Shown piece by piece: positions 22,621 to 34,992 of a stretch of 64,000 bases of DNA. Both the position numbers and the translations under genes were made by a program. This DNA comes from Rapana venosa (taxonomy: Eukaryota; Mollusca; Gastropoda; Neogastropoda; Muricidae), in the NCBI GenBank assembly GCA_028751875.1, contig CM054153.1, forward strand, positions 21,983,730 through 22,047,729, given 5' to 3'. The notes beneath the pieces are model-generated. The model was not told where the DNA came from, searched no databases, and saw only the letters and a program-made list of their open reading frames with translations. The number at the start of each line of letters is the position of its first letter. The stretch's first letter is position 1.

Positions 22621-23149
22621 CGCAGACTCCCCCCACTGATGCTAAGAGAGAAGAGAAGAGAAGTGTGTGTGTGTGTGTGTTGTCTGATTGTGCCACTGAT
22701 ATGCATGTTTCAGTGCGTGGCGTGTATCGGTTTACCCGTACCTCGCGATTACCTGTTCGAAGTTTTCCGCTACACTCTTTTTTTAAAACAATGTTGCCCT
22801 CTCCCCTACGCTGCCTCGTCACCTATGTTAAGTAGCCTACTTCGTACGGCTACAGTTTTTCACGAGTTCAGAATTCTAATAATTTTTTGCCATAAAAATT
22901 TCACAGCCATTCATTTTGATTTAATGATTCCTTCCCAAGTAAGGCGATTTTTTTTCACCAAAAAACCTGCTACTGATGTTATGGATTGAAAGTTTTCTTA
23001 AGAACACTACCTACCTCCAAAATTATGTTTCGGCAAAAAAAAACCAACCCATAAATAACAAAAACATACCAAAAAAACTGTATTTTTCCTCCAAAAGTAT
23101 GTTTCGGCAAAAACAAGACAAAAAAGCAGTAAATAGTTTATCCTCGGAT
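22621..23149. other. No gene; short direct repeat
   Basis: CTCCAAAATTATGTTTCGGC (23014) and its near copy (23090) are a direct duplication ~76 bp apart. A GT tract lies at 22662-22680. Nothing else. Confidence 0.5.
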
Positions 23150-23285
23150 CTTCTTTTCCGACGAACGGTGAGATTGTTACTGTTTGTTGTTTGTCATAAA
23201 AACGAAAATACCTAGCACTGCCGTTAAGCGCCTGACAAGTCAGGCCCAGCGCTTCCGACTTCGGCGTGATCCTCAGATCTTACCA
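23150..23285 (+). repeat. Dispersed repeat family G, copy 3 (proximal part)
   Basis: CTAGCACTGCCGTTAAGCGC then CTGACAAGTCAGGCCCAGCG match 18840-18890. Confidence 0.7.
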
Positions 23286-23559
23286 GAGAAGTTGTTCGTG
23301 TTATTTCATCAGACAGTTTGCATTAGTATCCATCGATTGAAACCGTGAAGGCGCGACTAGACGTGTTGTGTGCATCCGAGTTTTGCAACTGTATCAGTCA
23401 TTCAAAGGCCTTTTATTTTAAACGTTTTGTTCTTACATTACTTATTAGCTGTAATGCGGCTTATCAATATTTTTTTTTGTCTTCAAATCAGACAGTGCAG
23501 TTTATGCTGTACTGTACCTGGTAACCCGGAAAATATGGTAGTCTTGAAAGCAATGTCAG

Positions 23560-23812
23560 CTGACTCCCCCCCCCCCCCCCCCCCCCCCAAAAAAAAACCC
23601 AAAAAACTACCACCACCTATGTAGTCGTTATAGCTCCCCCAAACAAAAACAAAAACAAAACAAAAAAACAACTACCACCACCACCATCTATGTAGCCGTT
23701 ATACCTCCTCTCCCCTCCCTCCCTCCCTCCTTGCCGCAGTGTGTAGGTGTATTGGTGATATCAACTAACCCTCCTTACCCCCCCCCCCCCCCCCCCCCCC
23801 CATGTGTAGTCA
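23560..23812. repeat. Poly-C and C/A-rich simple sequence
   Basis: Two poly-C tracts (23567-23588, 23779-23801), CAAAAA repeats and CTCC repeats. The phrase GGTGATATCAACTAACCCTC (23754) is the unit of the big minisatellite at 25.7 kb, so this is an outlying, decayed copy of it. Confidence 0.8.
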
Positions 23813-23825
23813 TCAAGGTGATAAC

Positions 23826-24537
23826 AGCGTTGATTCTAGAATTTTGGAGAATAAAAATGATAATGCTGCCTGCCTGCCTGCCTGCCTGCACCTTGTTGCA
23901 GTGAGCTCGCTGGATGATGTAAGGAGTAAGATGCATGCAAAAAGGAAATGACGAGTTCCGCTCTTCTTTTCTCTTTTGAGAGCTCGTCACATTCGGATCA
24001 CGTTTTTGTCTGAACTCTTCCGATCGATCTTTTGTACAGTGGACCACCACCACCTGTGTGTGTGCATCTTGTACAATGCCTCCTGGAACAGAAGCCTTCC
24101 AAAGTGAGAGTGCCATTCTGACACCATATTTTCAGCTCGTGCACTTTGCACAATTGATGAGAAAACGAAGCGAAGATCTTTGCAGAGGCCAGGCTTTAAA
24201 ACTCTTGGTTTTCAGCGGCTGTCGCTGATTTCTTTCCATCCCTTGTTGCTGAATTTCACGTCTAAACTTTTTGCCACGCTCTGTGTCGTGTTTTTTCAAA
24301 ATGATAGTTAAAAAGGACAATAATTGTGATCAGTCAGAGCCAAAGCCTACAAGTAATGACAAACATAACAGTGATGCTGAAGTTATACACAGGGCAGCTG
24401 TGATGGCACACTTGTTGAGTAAAGTGACCTCCTCTTTTCATTTTGCCACCCCTGTTAGGGATTACTGTACAGTTATTGTCTGCACCTTTGGAGACAACGT
24501 AATGTGGGAATCCCGCAATGCCCAAGTCTAGAATCAA
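23826..24537. mobile_element. TIR element D, copy 1 (non-autonomous DNA transposon)
   Basis: The left end GTTGATTCTAGAATTTTGG and the right end GGGAATCCCGCAATGCCC...GTCTAGAATCAACAC are inverted over TGATTCTAG. The copy at 32538-33353 has the same two ends (TGTTGATTCTAGG / CCTAGAATCAACACC). No transposase frame is seen. The superfamily is not assignable. Confidence 0.55.
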
Positions 24538-25719
24538 CACTGCTGCTATTAGCCCCCCTCCCACACCCCCTCCGTGTAATCCTTAAGGTGATATAAATCA
24601 ACTAACAATCCCCCATTAGCATCTTTAAGGCAAGACATGGCAGCTACTTCTGAACCAAAATCATGTTGAAAATGTGAGTAAGTTTAAAAAGTCGTCATTG
24701 TAAGCAATCAACCAAGAACTCGCATAAATAAATTGTGTGAAATTTAGACTCTTTCAGCATTATAGTTGCTATAGAAAGATTTATCTGACCAACTAAATAA
24801 AAAAAAAAGAGGAACTCAAAATCGCTTAAACTTAAAAACTGTCGGAGACACTTTAAATTTAGTTTGGGGAGGGAGGGGGGGGGGATTTTGTGGATTTTTT
24901 TTCTTCTCATATGGACAATATTTTATCTTGGAAGTAAAATTTTTCTAATAGGTTTATAAAGCTTGTGGCCACCACTTTTTTCTTGAGTTTTGACAGATTC
25001 AAGATTTTTTATTTCAAAAAGAAAAGCTTTCAGGGGTACATAAAATTTAACAATACTACAATCAGCAGAGGTGGGTGTGTTAAAAAAAAATACTCACAAC
25101 ATAATCAACTCATTACACAATGCAATCATATGGTGTTGTCACATAATGCAGTGTCATGCAAGCAGAAACCCGCACATCTCCCCACCCTGGAAAAGTCCAA
25201 AGCACTAACAAAATAACGTTAGTAAGAAACCAAAAATGTACAACAAATCAGGGATATGAAAATAGAGCAATCAAACACAAGACCACACCATGGAAATACA
25301 AACTGCCGAATGTAGATATAAAAATATTAACAATACTGTATATGAAAAATTTCAATTATTTCATAATTTTCCGAAATTTGGGCCCCCAATTTTTTTTTTA
25401 CTTGATTCTGAACAAGTAGAGTGTCGGCATATTAACACAGAACTCTGAAAGTGTAAGTCCTTGTAAAGACAAAAAAAAACAACTTTTAAACTTATTTTTT
25501 ATTCCTTTGTTAATTCAAACCCTTTTAGAAGTGAAAGTGGTCACAAAAAATGACAGGGAAACATTTAACAAAAGTTACACAGCTTTTCGTGGCCATGCAA
25601 ACATCAATTACTAATATAGAAAACCTTATTGCATAAAAGACGCTGAATTGAAGCGGACAATGAAAAATCGGAAAACGATTTATTTTTACAGCAGATTTTG
25701 GTTGCTATGTCTAGCCTTA
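24538..25719. other. No gene recognised; AT-rich flank of minisatellite
   Basis: The phrase AAGRCAAGACATGGCAGCT.CTTCTGAACCAAAAT (24630) recurs right after the big array (28537), so the array may have grown inside a duplicated host segment. Otherwise AT-rich and unassigned. Confidence 0.5.
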
Positions 25720-28535
25720 AAGTGATATCAACTAACCCTTCCCTCTCCTATGTGTAATTATTCAGATGATATCAACTTAGCAACACCCCCCCCCCCCCCT
25801 TAATGTGTAGCCAGTCAGGTGATATCAATTAACTCCCTCCCCCCCCCCCCCCCCCTCCATACACACACACAATGTGTAGTCATTCAGGTGATATCAACTC
25901 CCCCCCCCCCCCTACACACACACAATGTGTAGTCATTCAGGTGACATCAACTCCCCCCCCCCCCCCCTACACACACACAATGTGTAGTCATTCAGGTGAT
26001 ATCAATTAACTCCCCCCACCCCCCCCCCCCCCTCCATACACACACACCAATGTGTAGTCATTCAGGTGATATCAACTCCCCCCCCCCCCCCCCTACACAC
26101 ACACAATGTATAGTCATTCAGGTGATATCCACTAACTCTCCCCTTCCCCATACACACACACACACAGTGTAGTCATTCAGGTGATATGAACTCCCCCCCC
26201 CCCCCCCCCATACACACACACACAGTGTAGTCATTCAGGTGATATGAACTCCCCCCCCCCCCCCCCATACACACACACAATGTGTAGTCATTCAGATATC
26301 AACTAACCCCCCCCCCCCCCCCCCCCCATACACACACACAATGTGTAGTCATTCAGATATCAACTAACCCCCCCCCCCCCCCATACACACACAATGTGTA
26401 GTCATTCAGATATCAACTAACCCCCCCCCCCCCATACACACCCACAATGTGTAGTCATTCAGATGATATCAACTAACTCCCCCCCCCCCCCTCCAATACA
26501 CACACACACAGTGTAGTCATTCAGGTGATATCAACTAACTACCCCCCCCCCCCCCCCTACACACACAATGTGTAGTCATTCAGGTGATATCAACTAACCC
26601 CCCCCCCCCTCCCCCCATACACACACACAATGTGTAGTCATTCAGATGATATCAACTAACTCCCCCCCCCCCCATACACACACACAATGTGTAGTCATTC
26701 AGGTGATATCAACTAACTCCCCCCCCCCCCTAATACACACCACACAATGTGTAGTCATTCAGGTGAAATCAACTAACTCTCCCCCCCCCCTCCCTAATGT
26801 GTAGTCATTCAGGTGATATCAACTAACCCCCCCCCCCTCCCCATAACACCAATTGTAGCATCAGTGTATCAACTAACCCCCCCCCATACACAACAATGTG
26901 TAGTCATTCAGGTGATATCAACTAACCCCCCCCCCCCCCTCCCCCCCATACACACACACAATGTGTAGTCATTCAGCTCCCCCCCCTCCCCCCCCCCCCC
27001 AAACACAATGTGTAGTCATTCAGATGATATCAACTAGTCCCCCCCCCCCCCCCCCATACACACACACACAATGTGTAGTCATTCAGGTGATATCAATTAA
27101 CTCCCTCCCCCCCCCACCCCATACACACACACACAATGTGTAGTCATTCAGGTGATATCAACTAACCCCCCCCCCCCATACACACCCACAATGTGTAGTC
27201 ATTCAGATATCAACTCCCCCCCCCCCCCCCCCCCCCATACACACACACAATGTGTAGTCATTCAGATATCAACTAAACCCCCCCCCCCCCCCCCCCCATA
27301 CACACACACAATGTGTAGTCATTCAGATATCAACTAACCCCCCCCCCCCCCCCCCCCCCGCCCATACACACACACAATGTGTAGTCATTCAGATATCAAC
27401 TAACCCCCCCCCCCCCCCCCCCCCCATACACACACACAATGTGTAGTCATTCAGATATCAACTAACCCCCCCCCCCCCCCCCCCCCCATACACACACACA
27501 ATGTGTAGTCATTCAGATATCAACTAACCCCCCCCCCCCCCCCCCCCCCATACACACACACAATGTGTAGTCATTCAGATATCAACCCCCCCCCCCCCCC
27601 CATACACACACACAATGTGTAGTCATTCAGATATCAACTAACCCCCCCCCCCCCCCCCCCCCCCCAACACACACACATGTGTAGTCATTCAGATATCAAC
27701 TAACCCCCCCCCCCCCCCCCATACACACACACAATGTGTAGTCATTTCAGATATCAACTAACCCCCCCCCCCCCTCCCCCCATACACACACACAATGTGT
27801 AGTCATTCAGATATCAACTAACCCCCCCCCCCCCCCCCCCCATACACACACAATGTGTAGTCATTCAGATGATCAACTAACTCCCCCTCCCCCCCCCCCC
27901 CCCCCCCCCCCATACACACACAATGTGTAGTCATTCAGATGATATCCACTAACTCCCCTTCCCCTCCCCCCTCCCCCCATACACACACAATGTGTAGTCA
28001 TTCAGATATCAACTAACCCCCCCCCCCCCCCCCCCCCATACACACACAATGTGTAGTCATTCAGATGATATCCACAAACTCCCCTTCCCTCCCCCCCTCC
28101 CCCCATACACACACAATGTGTATCATTCAGATATCAACTAACCCCCCCCCCCCCCCCCCCCATACACACACAATGTGTAGTCATTCAGATGATATCAACC
28201 CAACCCCCCCCCCCCCCATACACAATGTGTAGTCATTCAGATATCCACTAACTCCCCCTCCCTTTATACACACACACAATGTGTAGTCATTCAGATGATA
28301 TCCACTAACTCCCCCATCCCCCCCCCCCCCCCAAATGTGTCCCCTCCCCCCAATGTATAGTTATTTAGGTGATATCAACTAACACTCCCCCCCCTCCCCT
28401 CAATGTGTACTCATTGAGGTAATATCAGCTACCCCCCCTCCCCCCTCAATGTGTACTCATTCAGGTAATATCAGCTAACCCCCCCCCCCCCCCCCCCCTC
28501 CTCAATGTGTAGTCATTCAGGTGATAGTGATATTA
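25720..28535. repeat. 2.8-kb minisatellite with a poly-C tract in every unit
   Basis: About 45 units of ~50-65 bp: CATACACACACACAATGTGT, AGTCATTCAG(R)TGATATC, AACTAA(C), then a run of 8-25 C. The unique part is highly conserved. The C tracts vary most; sub-variants with GGTGATATC (early units) and GATATC (later units) are clustered. The complementary strand therefore carries about 45 G-runs at regular spacing. Confidence 0.96.
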
Positions 28536-29520
28536 AGGCTCGACATGGCAGCTTGTTTTGAACCAAAATATGGTTGAAACGTGATGTGATTACTGTTTGT
28601 ATGTCAACAATGTTAGGTATCATTTGAAACTTTCCAAAACAAAACCGTGGAATACTAGTGAATTAGTGAAATACTCTTCAAGCCATGGTTGCCATGGAAA
28701 TATCCGAAGCTGATGTTCTATAAATCCAAGCTTACTTTTCGTATGCGGGCAATATTGCATCGTTCAAATTCAGTTCTGTGATGATGTTCACAGATATAGC
28801 CCCCTAAGTATTCAAATTCAGTTCTGTGATGATGTTCACAGATATATCCCCCTAATACTTGTTACACAAAATGTTTGACAAAGATGGCTGCATGTAAAAA
28901 AAAAATGAGTTTTAAATCTGTAAAAAGAGCTTGCAGAATTTATGTGTTCATTCCAAAGTATATTTGATTTCATTATGATCTCACCAGTAAAACCAAAGTA
29001 ATACTGTTTTTTGTATTTGTTTGCAAAACTTTTATCCTAAATTGTAGAATAAAGAAGGAACTAGAGTGACAAAAACAGTCATATAAGCTGCCCTGTCTAG
29101 CTTTGACGGTGTTATCCAGCTAATTCCACCCTCCATTGTGAATATATCAGCTCCACTCCCTCCCAAAATACACACACTCTCTATGTACGAGTTAGCTCTC
29201 ACCCATGTGTTGTCATTAATGCAGTATCCTTTAGTTTGCTCCCCAATCCATGTGTAATCAATACCAGCAGTATCTCGACTCTCTTCAATCCTCCCTTCCC
29301 CTCCTGTCCCCTAGTGTGTAGCCTTTCTGGTGCCTACTCATCCACCTTTTCCTTTGACAGTGTTTGAAGTTACCTCCCTCTTTCCTTTGAATGTGTAGAC
29401 ATTTGAGGTTACCTCCCTCTACCAGCTGACATTGCTTCTCTTTTGACAGTGTATAAAGTTATCTCCCTCTTTTCCTTTGAATGTGAAGACATTTGAATCT
29501 CCCTCTTTTCCTTTCAATGT
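28536..29520. repeat. No gene; 52-bp direct duplication and decayed satellite units
   Basis: TTCAAATTCAGTTCTGTGAT GATGTTCACAG occurs at 28767 and 28819. From 29100 to 29520 phrases such as AATGTGTAGACATTTGAGGT and CCTCCCTCTTTTCCTTTGAA look like diverged units of the minisatellite. Confidence 0.6.
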
Positions 29521-30278
29521 GAACTACTGTAAGAAGAAAAACTAAGCAGCATAACGCTAGCATACTGATAAGGGGAAGAGATAAAACTAGAGGAAAATAT
29601 GAACACATCATGTTTTAGGTGCACATGGCAGGCTATTAGTTGGTCAGATCTTGCTATAATGAGCATATTGAGGGCATGTTGTATTCTGATGGGAGTCGGC
29701 TGACATCTTCCCCTACCCCCTTTCTGATCCCCAAGGCTTGGCAAGTTGCGTTAGGTTAGGAAGGGAAGTGATATTTCTGCAGTCCGTCCTACCACACTTG
29801 GTTACTTTAGGCTAGGTCACCCCCAACTGTATCGGTCGACATCAAGCATGCACACAAAACCCAATCACAAAATCCAAGAATTTCACCATGATCTTTTATT
29901 TCTATTATACAAAAATCACTAAACCATATTTTTATTTGGGGGAGGCACGAACAAATCTCAAACTTTGAGATAGCGCATTCGCCCCCTAAAAAAATTTTTC
30001 TGCGCGGATTTTTCCTGGAGGAAGGCATGAATAAATCTTGATATATCCATTTCACTTTCTCCATGTTTGAATACAGAATGGCTGGAAATCTCTAATTTCC
30101 TTTTTATTCTCTATGCACGTTTCCTAACCACTTACTCAATTCAAATTTGTTCAAGAGATTTCATGATAAAGGTTCTACACAGGCCATGGTCTGGTAAAGA
30201 AAAGAAGAACAAGTTAGATATATTAGGGAGGGCAGAGCAGTACTTTACCAGTTATCACTCGAGGACATGGTGCCGTTA
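29521..30278. other. No gene recognised
   Basis: AT-rich unassigned sequence. Confidence 0.4.
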
Positions 30279-30418
30279 GCTAGGCGACGCTCCACCACAT
30301 AACCGAGTCGCATTACACCCTCTAGAGATCAATTGAAAATTATGCCTTATACATCTGCATAAAAAAGTTCCTAGGTTGGGTGCAATGCGACTCGTTACAT
30401 GGTAAAGCGTCGCCTATC
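30279..30418. mobile_element. Small inverted-repeat element (~140 bp)
   Basis: Left arm CTAGGCGACGCTCCACCACA then TAACCGAGTCGCATTACACC. Right arm, inverted, GGGTGCAATGCGACTCGTTA then CATGGTAAAGCGTCGCCTA. The ~41-bp arms differ at about six positions, with a ~57-bp AT-rich loop. Likely a miniature DNA transposon, or a hairpin element. Confidence 0.7.
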
Positions 30419-30479
30419 TTAAGCACCTTATCAGCATACTATGGCAAAAACCATATATCTAAAATCCTACATATCAAGA

Positions 30480-30800
30480 CATGAGAAAGGAATTATATTT
30501 CACCCAAAAAATTCCTGCCACCTGCACTGAATAAGGTCCAGCACTGGATTACGGCCATGTGCACACATGCAGTATCAGAGTGCGACTGGGCACAGAAAAT
30601 CACACATTGGTGTGTGTTACAGTGTTGCAATAACTTTGGAATGGTCACGATACATCGATATTTGAGCGTCCACTCAAATTGCCACCATTTGCAATATACA
30701 TGCATTAGTCTCGCGGGCAGTCTTGTTGCTTCTATTTTCACAACATTTGAAGCGACGGCCATTTCACCAAGAAAAGCACGCGTAATCCTCTTTATTCGAT
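30480..30800 (-). repeat. Dispersed repeat H, copy 1
   Basis: TTTTCACAACATTTGAAGCG, preceded by GTCTTGTTGCTTCTA and GCCACCATTTGCAATATA, matches 53860-53935. On the minus strand both copies read SNVVKI-ATRLP-RL then CKW, so the repeat may once have been coding. Confidence 0.5.
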
Positions 30801-32537
30801 AGTCAACACACCTACGCTTGTTTGTGCGTCTCCAACAGTCGGAAAGCTTGGTAAATGAACTTTTAAAAAATCTGACTCGTATACAAAGATGGATGGATCA
30901 AGATCGATCCATGCGACAAAAATTTTAACCGTTTTTGTTTTTTTAAATGGTCCTAAATATGGTGGAAATCCGCCAACAGGCGGAAAATTCTCATGTCTTG
31001 ATTTAGTGGGAAAAATGCCAATTACATCAAAAATGCCAATAACATTTACAGCAACAAAACCACAACACCTGAACTATACTATATATATATACCCCCTTGA
31101 TTTGTTACTGGGGCACTGCAATGAATGTTCCTGGTGGAGACCATCCCTCTCTCCAGGAAGCAGTGTGCATGCTGGGTATGTTTATGTCGGCCAAAGGTGG
31201 CCTATGAAGGTACACGAAATATTCTGCATGCATCCCCACACTGGACCCCCCCTGTTTATATAGTCTCATTTAAACTGAACCGAGCACTTCTGTCAACTCC
31301 AGGAGGAGTCGCAAACCCCTGCCCACTATACAATCCTGCACCACCTACTTTTTCATAAAAACAGAGCAAGGCACTCGAGCCATATCTCCACTAACTATTC
31401 TAATCTTCTGTCTCAAATCCTTCTCAGTGTTGTGATTTTACACAACTAATTTCAGCCAAAATCAAAGACATCGATTCAATTGACAGATAATGTACACAAG
31501 TTGGAAAAAGCCATGACCCCCGAAAACCAGTGATTTTGAACCTACAGTCTACAGCTTCAACTCAAGCTGTTGCAAATACGCTACAAATTTTTAAAAAATC
31601 GCCACAAGATTTGGTGGCCAGCTGCAGCAAAGAATAAGCAGCAGCAACTTTTCCAACAACTTGGGCAGCGTGTCTTGGGCCAGTTCAATCTGGTGGAGCC
31701 CATCCCTCTCCAGGTCACAGTGCATGCAGAGAATAGTCATCTCATCCATACCACAAGAAATGGATGGGTTTTCAACGTGTGCCCAAGATCAATATGCATT
31801 CAAATAATCTTTTTATAAAATTACCTTTTACAAAAATTCCCTTCAGTACCTAAATCCCCTTAATTTATCATCCTTTGATTGACCTTTACCAAAAATGAAA
31901 AATCTACATAAAACTGTAGATAAAAACAGTAAACTAAATAAGCACAACTCAGATCAAACCATGAGAATGAATACGGAGTACACACATCAACTAAAAGAAC
32001 GCCAATACACAGTTCTACAACAGGAAAAGAATCAAAAACCACTACGGCTACAGTAACCTCAATAACGGCCCACAGGCTAGGTTTTAAGGCAATGAAAATA
32101 AGAAACATCACTTTGCTAGCATTGTGCTCATGCTGTAGAACACTGTCCGCTCAAGACACTAAGAGAGGTTCAAATCCTTTCCTATCTAAGAGTTGCTTCA
32201 TACTGACCCTAAACCCATATAGAACATTGTTCCTGTCCATTGCTATAGCATTTTTCTTCTTTTATACAATGTGTAGACTAACATAAGGATTCTGGTGCAA
32301 ATTATCTCACTTTTCCAAAAGGATCAGCACTACATGCCTTATAGGAATATGATCATTCCAAATGAAATAACCAAATCCAATTCAATTCAATCCTGTTGTT
32401 TATAGCCCCGCCGACCACAGAGGCCAAATCAGGGCTGTCACCTTGTAACATCTTAAATCTCAGATTAAAACAAGGTGTAAAACCAATTATACGGTCATTC
32501 CTTTACCCTGTTCATAAAGTGATAAGTCCATACAGCA
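30801..32537. other. No gene; scattered SINE body fragments
   Basis: The 22.5-kb SINE body phrase in reverse (GGAGCCCATCCCTCTCCAGG type) occurs at 31135-31190 and 31690-31735. The rest is AT-rich and unassigned. Confidence 0.5.
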
Positions 32538-33353
32538 GTCTTCAGTGTTGATTCTAGGATTTCAAAAAGAGGGGGCACACGATCGCTTTTATTACAAAAG
32601 GGTGATTATAGTGGTGATGTTTATTGTGATTATTATGATTCACTTTGCTTATATTTTTGGCTGTTTACCTTCTTTTTCTTTTTGAGGGCTGGATGTAAAA
32701 AAAAGTCTTGTACTTATTCTATTACCCTCAGAAAATAAAATATATAAAATTTCATTATCGTTTTATTCACTTCTGCAAGTTTTCGATCTCCAACATAACT
32801 GCTGGGTTTTTCCTTCTGATCTTGGTACATCCAGCTGCTTTTGTACATCAGTAGCTTAAGTCCTAAATTGGAAATGTCTGCTGCGACGTAAATCAAAATA
32901 AAATGATTTGCTATGTACCAAAGTAAGAGAGCCGTTACAAGCAACTGGCCAGTGCACAAGGCGAAGCATTTAATACTGATGAGGTGATGAACAAAAAAAT
33001 TTCTTTTGCCAGATTTTAAACTCTGGCCCTCTGTTTCTGTCACCGTTGTTCTCTTTTACGATTGATTTTTGAATCACATATCTGGACTTCCACATTGCTT
33101 GCCGTCTTGTTCTCAGAGTGAAGTGCAACAGAGATAAAAGGGAAACAATGGTTGGTCAAAACATGAAGCACTTAGCCAATCAGAAATATTGACAGAAAAT
33201 GGCTCTTGGTTTTACTCTGCACCTGTTGTTCAGAAATGCAGCTTTCAGTTTTGTTTTTTGGGCATGATGGGGCTCACTGTACACATTTTTTGGCACCCAC
33301 AAAAACAAAATACATGGGAATCCCACAATGCCGTAGCCTAGAATCAACACCGT
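32538..33353. mobile_element. TIR element D, copy 2
   Basis: Ends TGTTGATTCTAGGATTTC and GGGAATCCCACAATGCCGTA..CCTAGAATCAACACC are inverted over TGTTGATTCTAGG. The internal phrase GGCTCTTGGTTTTACT is shared with a fragment at 39265. No transposase frame. Confidence 0.55.
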
Positions 33354-33872
33354 TATTATCGTATACCATTCTAATCATTCATTATTTTGTGCAAGAATGT
33401 TCCCACTTTAAAATGTGGCCAAAATCATCCATCACAGCAGAATGGACAGGTCACCTTTACTAAGATTCTATGAGTTAAAGGTTCGTTTCCTTGTACGATT
33501 CTAATCATGCATGATTTTTATGACGGTTTTATCATTTTGAGCCAAACCTTCAGTATTTTCTAGATTCATTTCCCTAGAAATTCTTTTCTCTTTCCTCTTT
33601 CTAAATCTTTCTGTATACGATATATATACAATTCAAAAAGCAACAAAACAGGTTCAGATAAAAATATACAAGCACATTTGTAAGCACCTTACCCTATCCA
33701 CTGCTACACACAGTTTTTAAAAAAAAAAAGTAATGCTTTTTTTTTTTCCCAGCAGAAACCTTTTCTGCTGAAATGAACACCATTATCCGTATCACCAAAG
33801 TATACTCTAACAAACAGGTACACTCCTCTGATTTTCCATTTCCTACATCTGTCAAAGTCTATTCACCGCACT

Positions 33873-33908
<36 letters not shown>

Positions 33909-34000
33909 CTCGCCCATGCAATAAAAATAAATATAAATCATCTAAATGCCTGAACGTGAAAAACATGCATTCCCTACTGCTGCTGTTGCATTTTCCCCAG
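33354..34000. other. No gene recognised before candidate exon
   Basis: AT-rich. A (CT)n tract is at 33879-33906, and the last 40 bases are the pyrimidine-rich acceptor of the candidate exon at 34001. Confidence 0.45.
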
Positions 34001-34198
34001 GACTGGGACTGGCGACTCTGGGAGTCACCCACAAAACGCACTCTTGGTCTCGCTCATCTCAACCTGGAATCACAGCAAGACCGTTCGCACAGTCTGGATG
34101 AAATGTTGGCCTGTACAACTCTCTCCAAGTACCTCACCAGAGAGGCAGCCATTATCCGACTTCAGAGAGATTTATTTCTCCTTTACAGGAGTGTATAG
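34001..34198 (+). CDS. Candidate terminal exon of a plus-strand gene converging on ubiquilin
   Basis: The acceptor tract (TGCTGTTGCATTTTCCCCAG) is strong. The frame is open for 65 codons from DWDWRLWESPTKRTLGLAHL to LQRDLFLLYRSV, then TAG. Codon use is balanced, with no simple-sequence bias, unlike nearly every other open frame in the left half. The C-terminal part looks helical (LDEMLACTTLSKYLTREAAI). I do not recognise the family. It would end 1.7 kb from the ubiquilin stop, tail to tail. No clear AATAAA directly follows. It could instead be a retrotransposed or chance frame. Confidence 0.35.
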   Translation, partial: DWDWRLWESPTKRTLGLAHLNLESQQDRSHSLDEMLACTTLSKYLTREAAIIRLQRDLFLLYRSV

Positions 34199-34992
34199 GT
34201 CGTTATACTAACAGTTTGTCGTGGCTTTCACCAACTGAACACTTTCAGCCTGGCCAAGTTCACTTCTGTTCAAACATGCATTCTCATCAAAATTAGCTAC
34301 AAAAAAAAAACAACCTAGGATTGTACAGCAATATGACAGTAGTAATTCTAAATGCAAATTATTACATGCTGAAAATGCAAAATATTACATGCTGAAAATA
34401 TTTGCATCATTAGAATTAGAAAATTAGGATTATAAATTTTTTTTAAAAGACAACCCCCAAAAAAACCCAACTATCCCTGCTTTTCATACCACCACTTTTA
34501 GCCATTCTCCAGTCATTGCACGAACCTTTACACACAAAGTAAGGCAAGAAATTTTTCACAATCATGAAAAAACCACCCATACAACTCTGGCAGTGGTTAG
34601 CGCCTTGGGTTACCAACTCCTATCCAGAGTGAAGTTGCTATGGGCTCATTGCGAAGACTGGGACCACACAGTTGAGCTTTTTAGAGTTGCTCAAATCACC
34701 TTACCAACACTGCTGGGGTCTGTTATCTCTCCAGCCCAGTTGACACCGGGATATATCATGACAGGCCGTGTAAAGTACAGCCCCGTTACATAGTCTCCAA
34801 TCTCATGCACTTCCACAGCAGCAGGATGTCATCATCATCACTGATTATCATACAATAAAAGAAAACTCATTTGGTGGCCCCAGTCGCTCTGATCTCACGG
34901 AGACCTCCGTTTCAGTTTCCCCATACACTTCTGTGCCTGCAGTGTCAAAGCCTTCAGGGTTGAAGGTTTACTCTTTTTTTTTCCCCCCTTAA

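Noticed and set aside
25720..28535. Possible CRISPR-like or immune repeat array
   Set aside because: The units are contiguous and similar throughout, with no unique spacers; eukaryotic context; it is a minisatellite.
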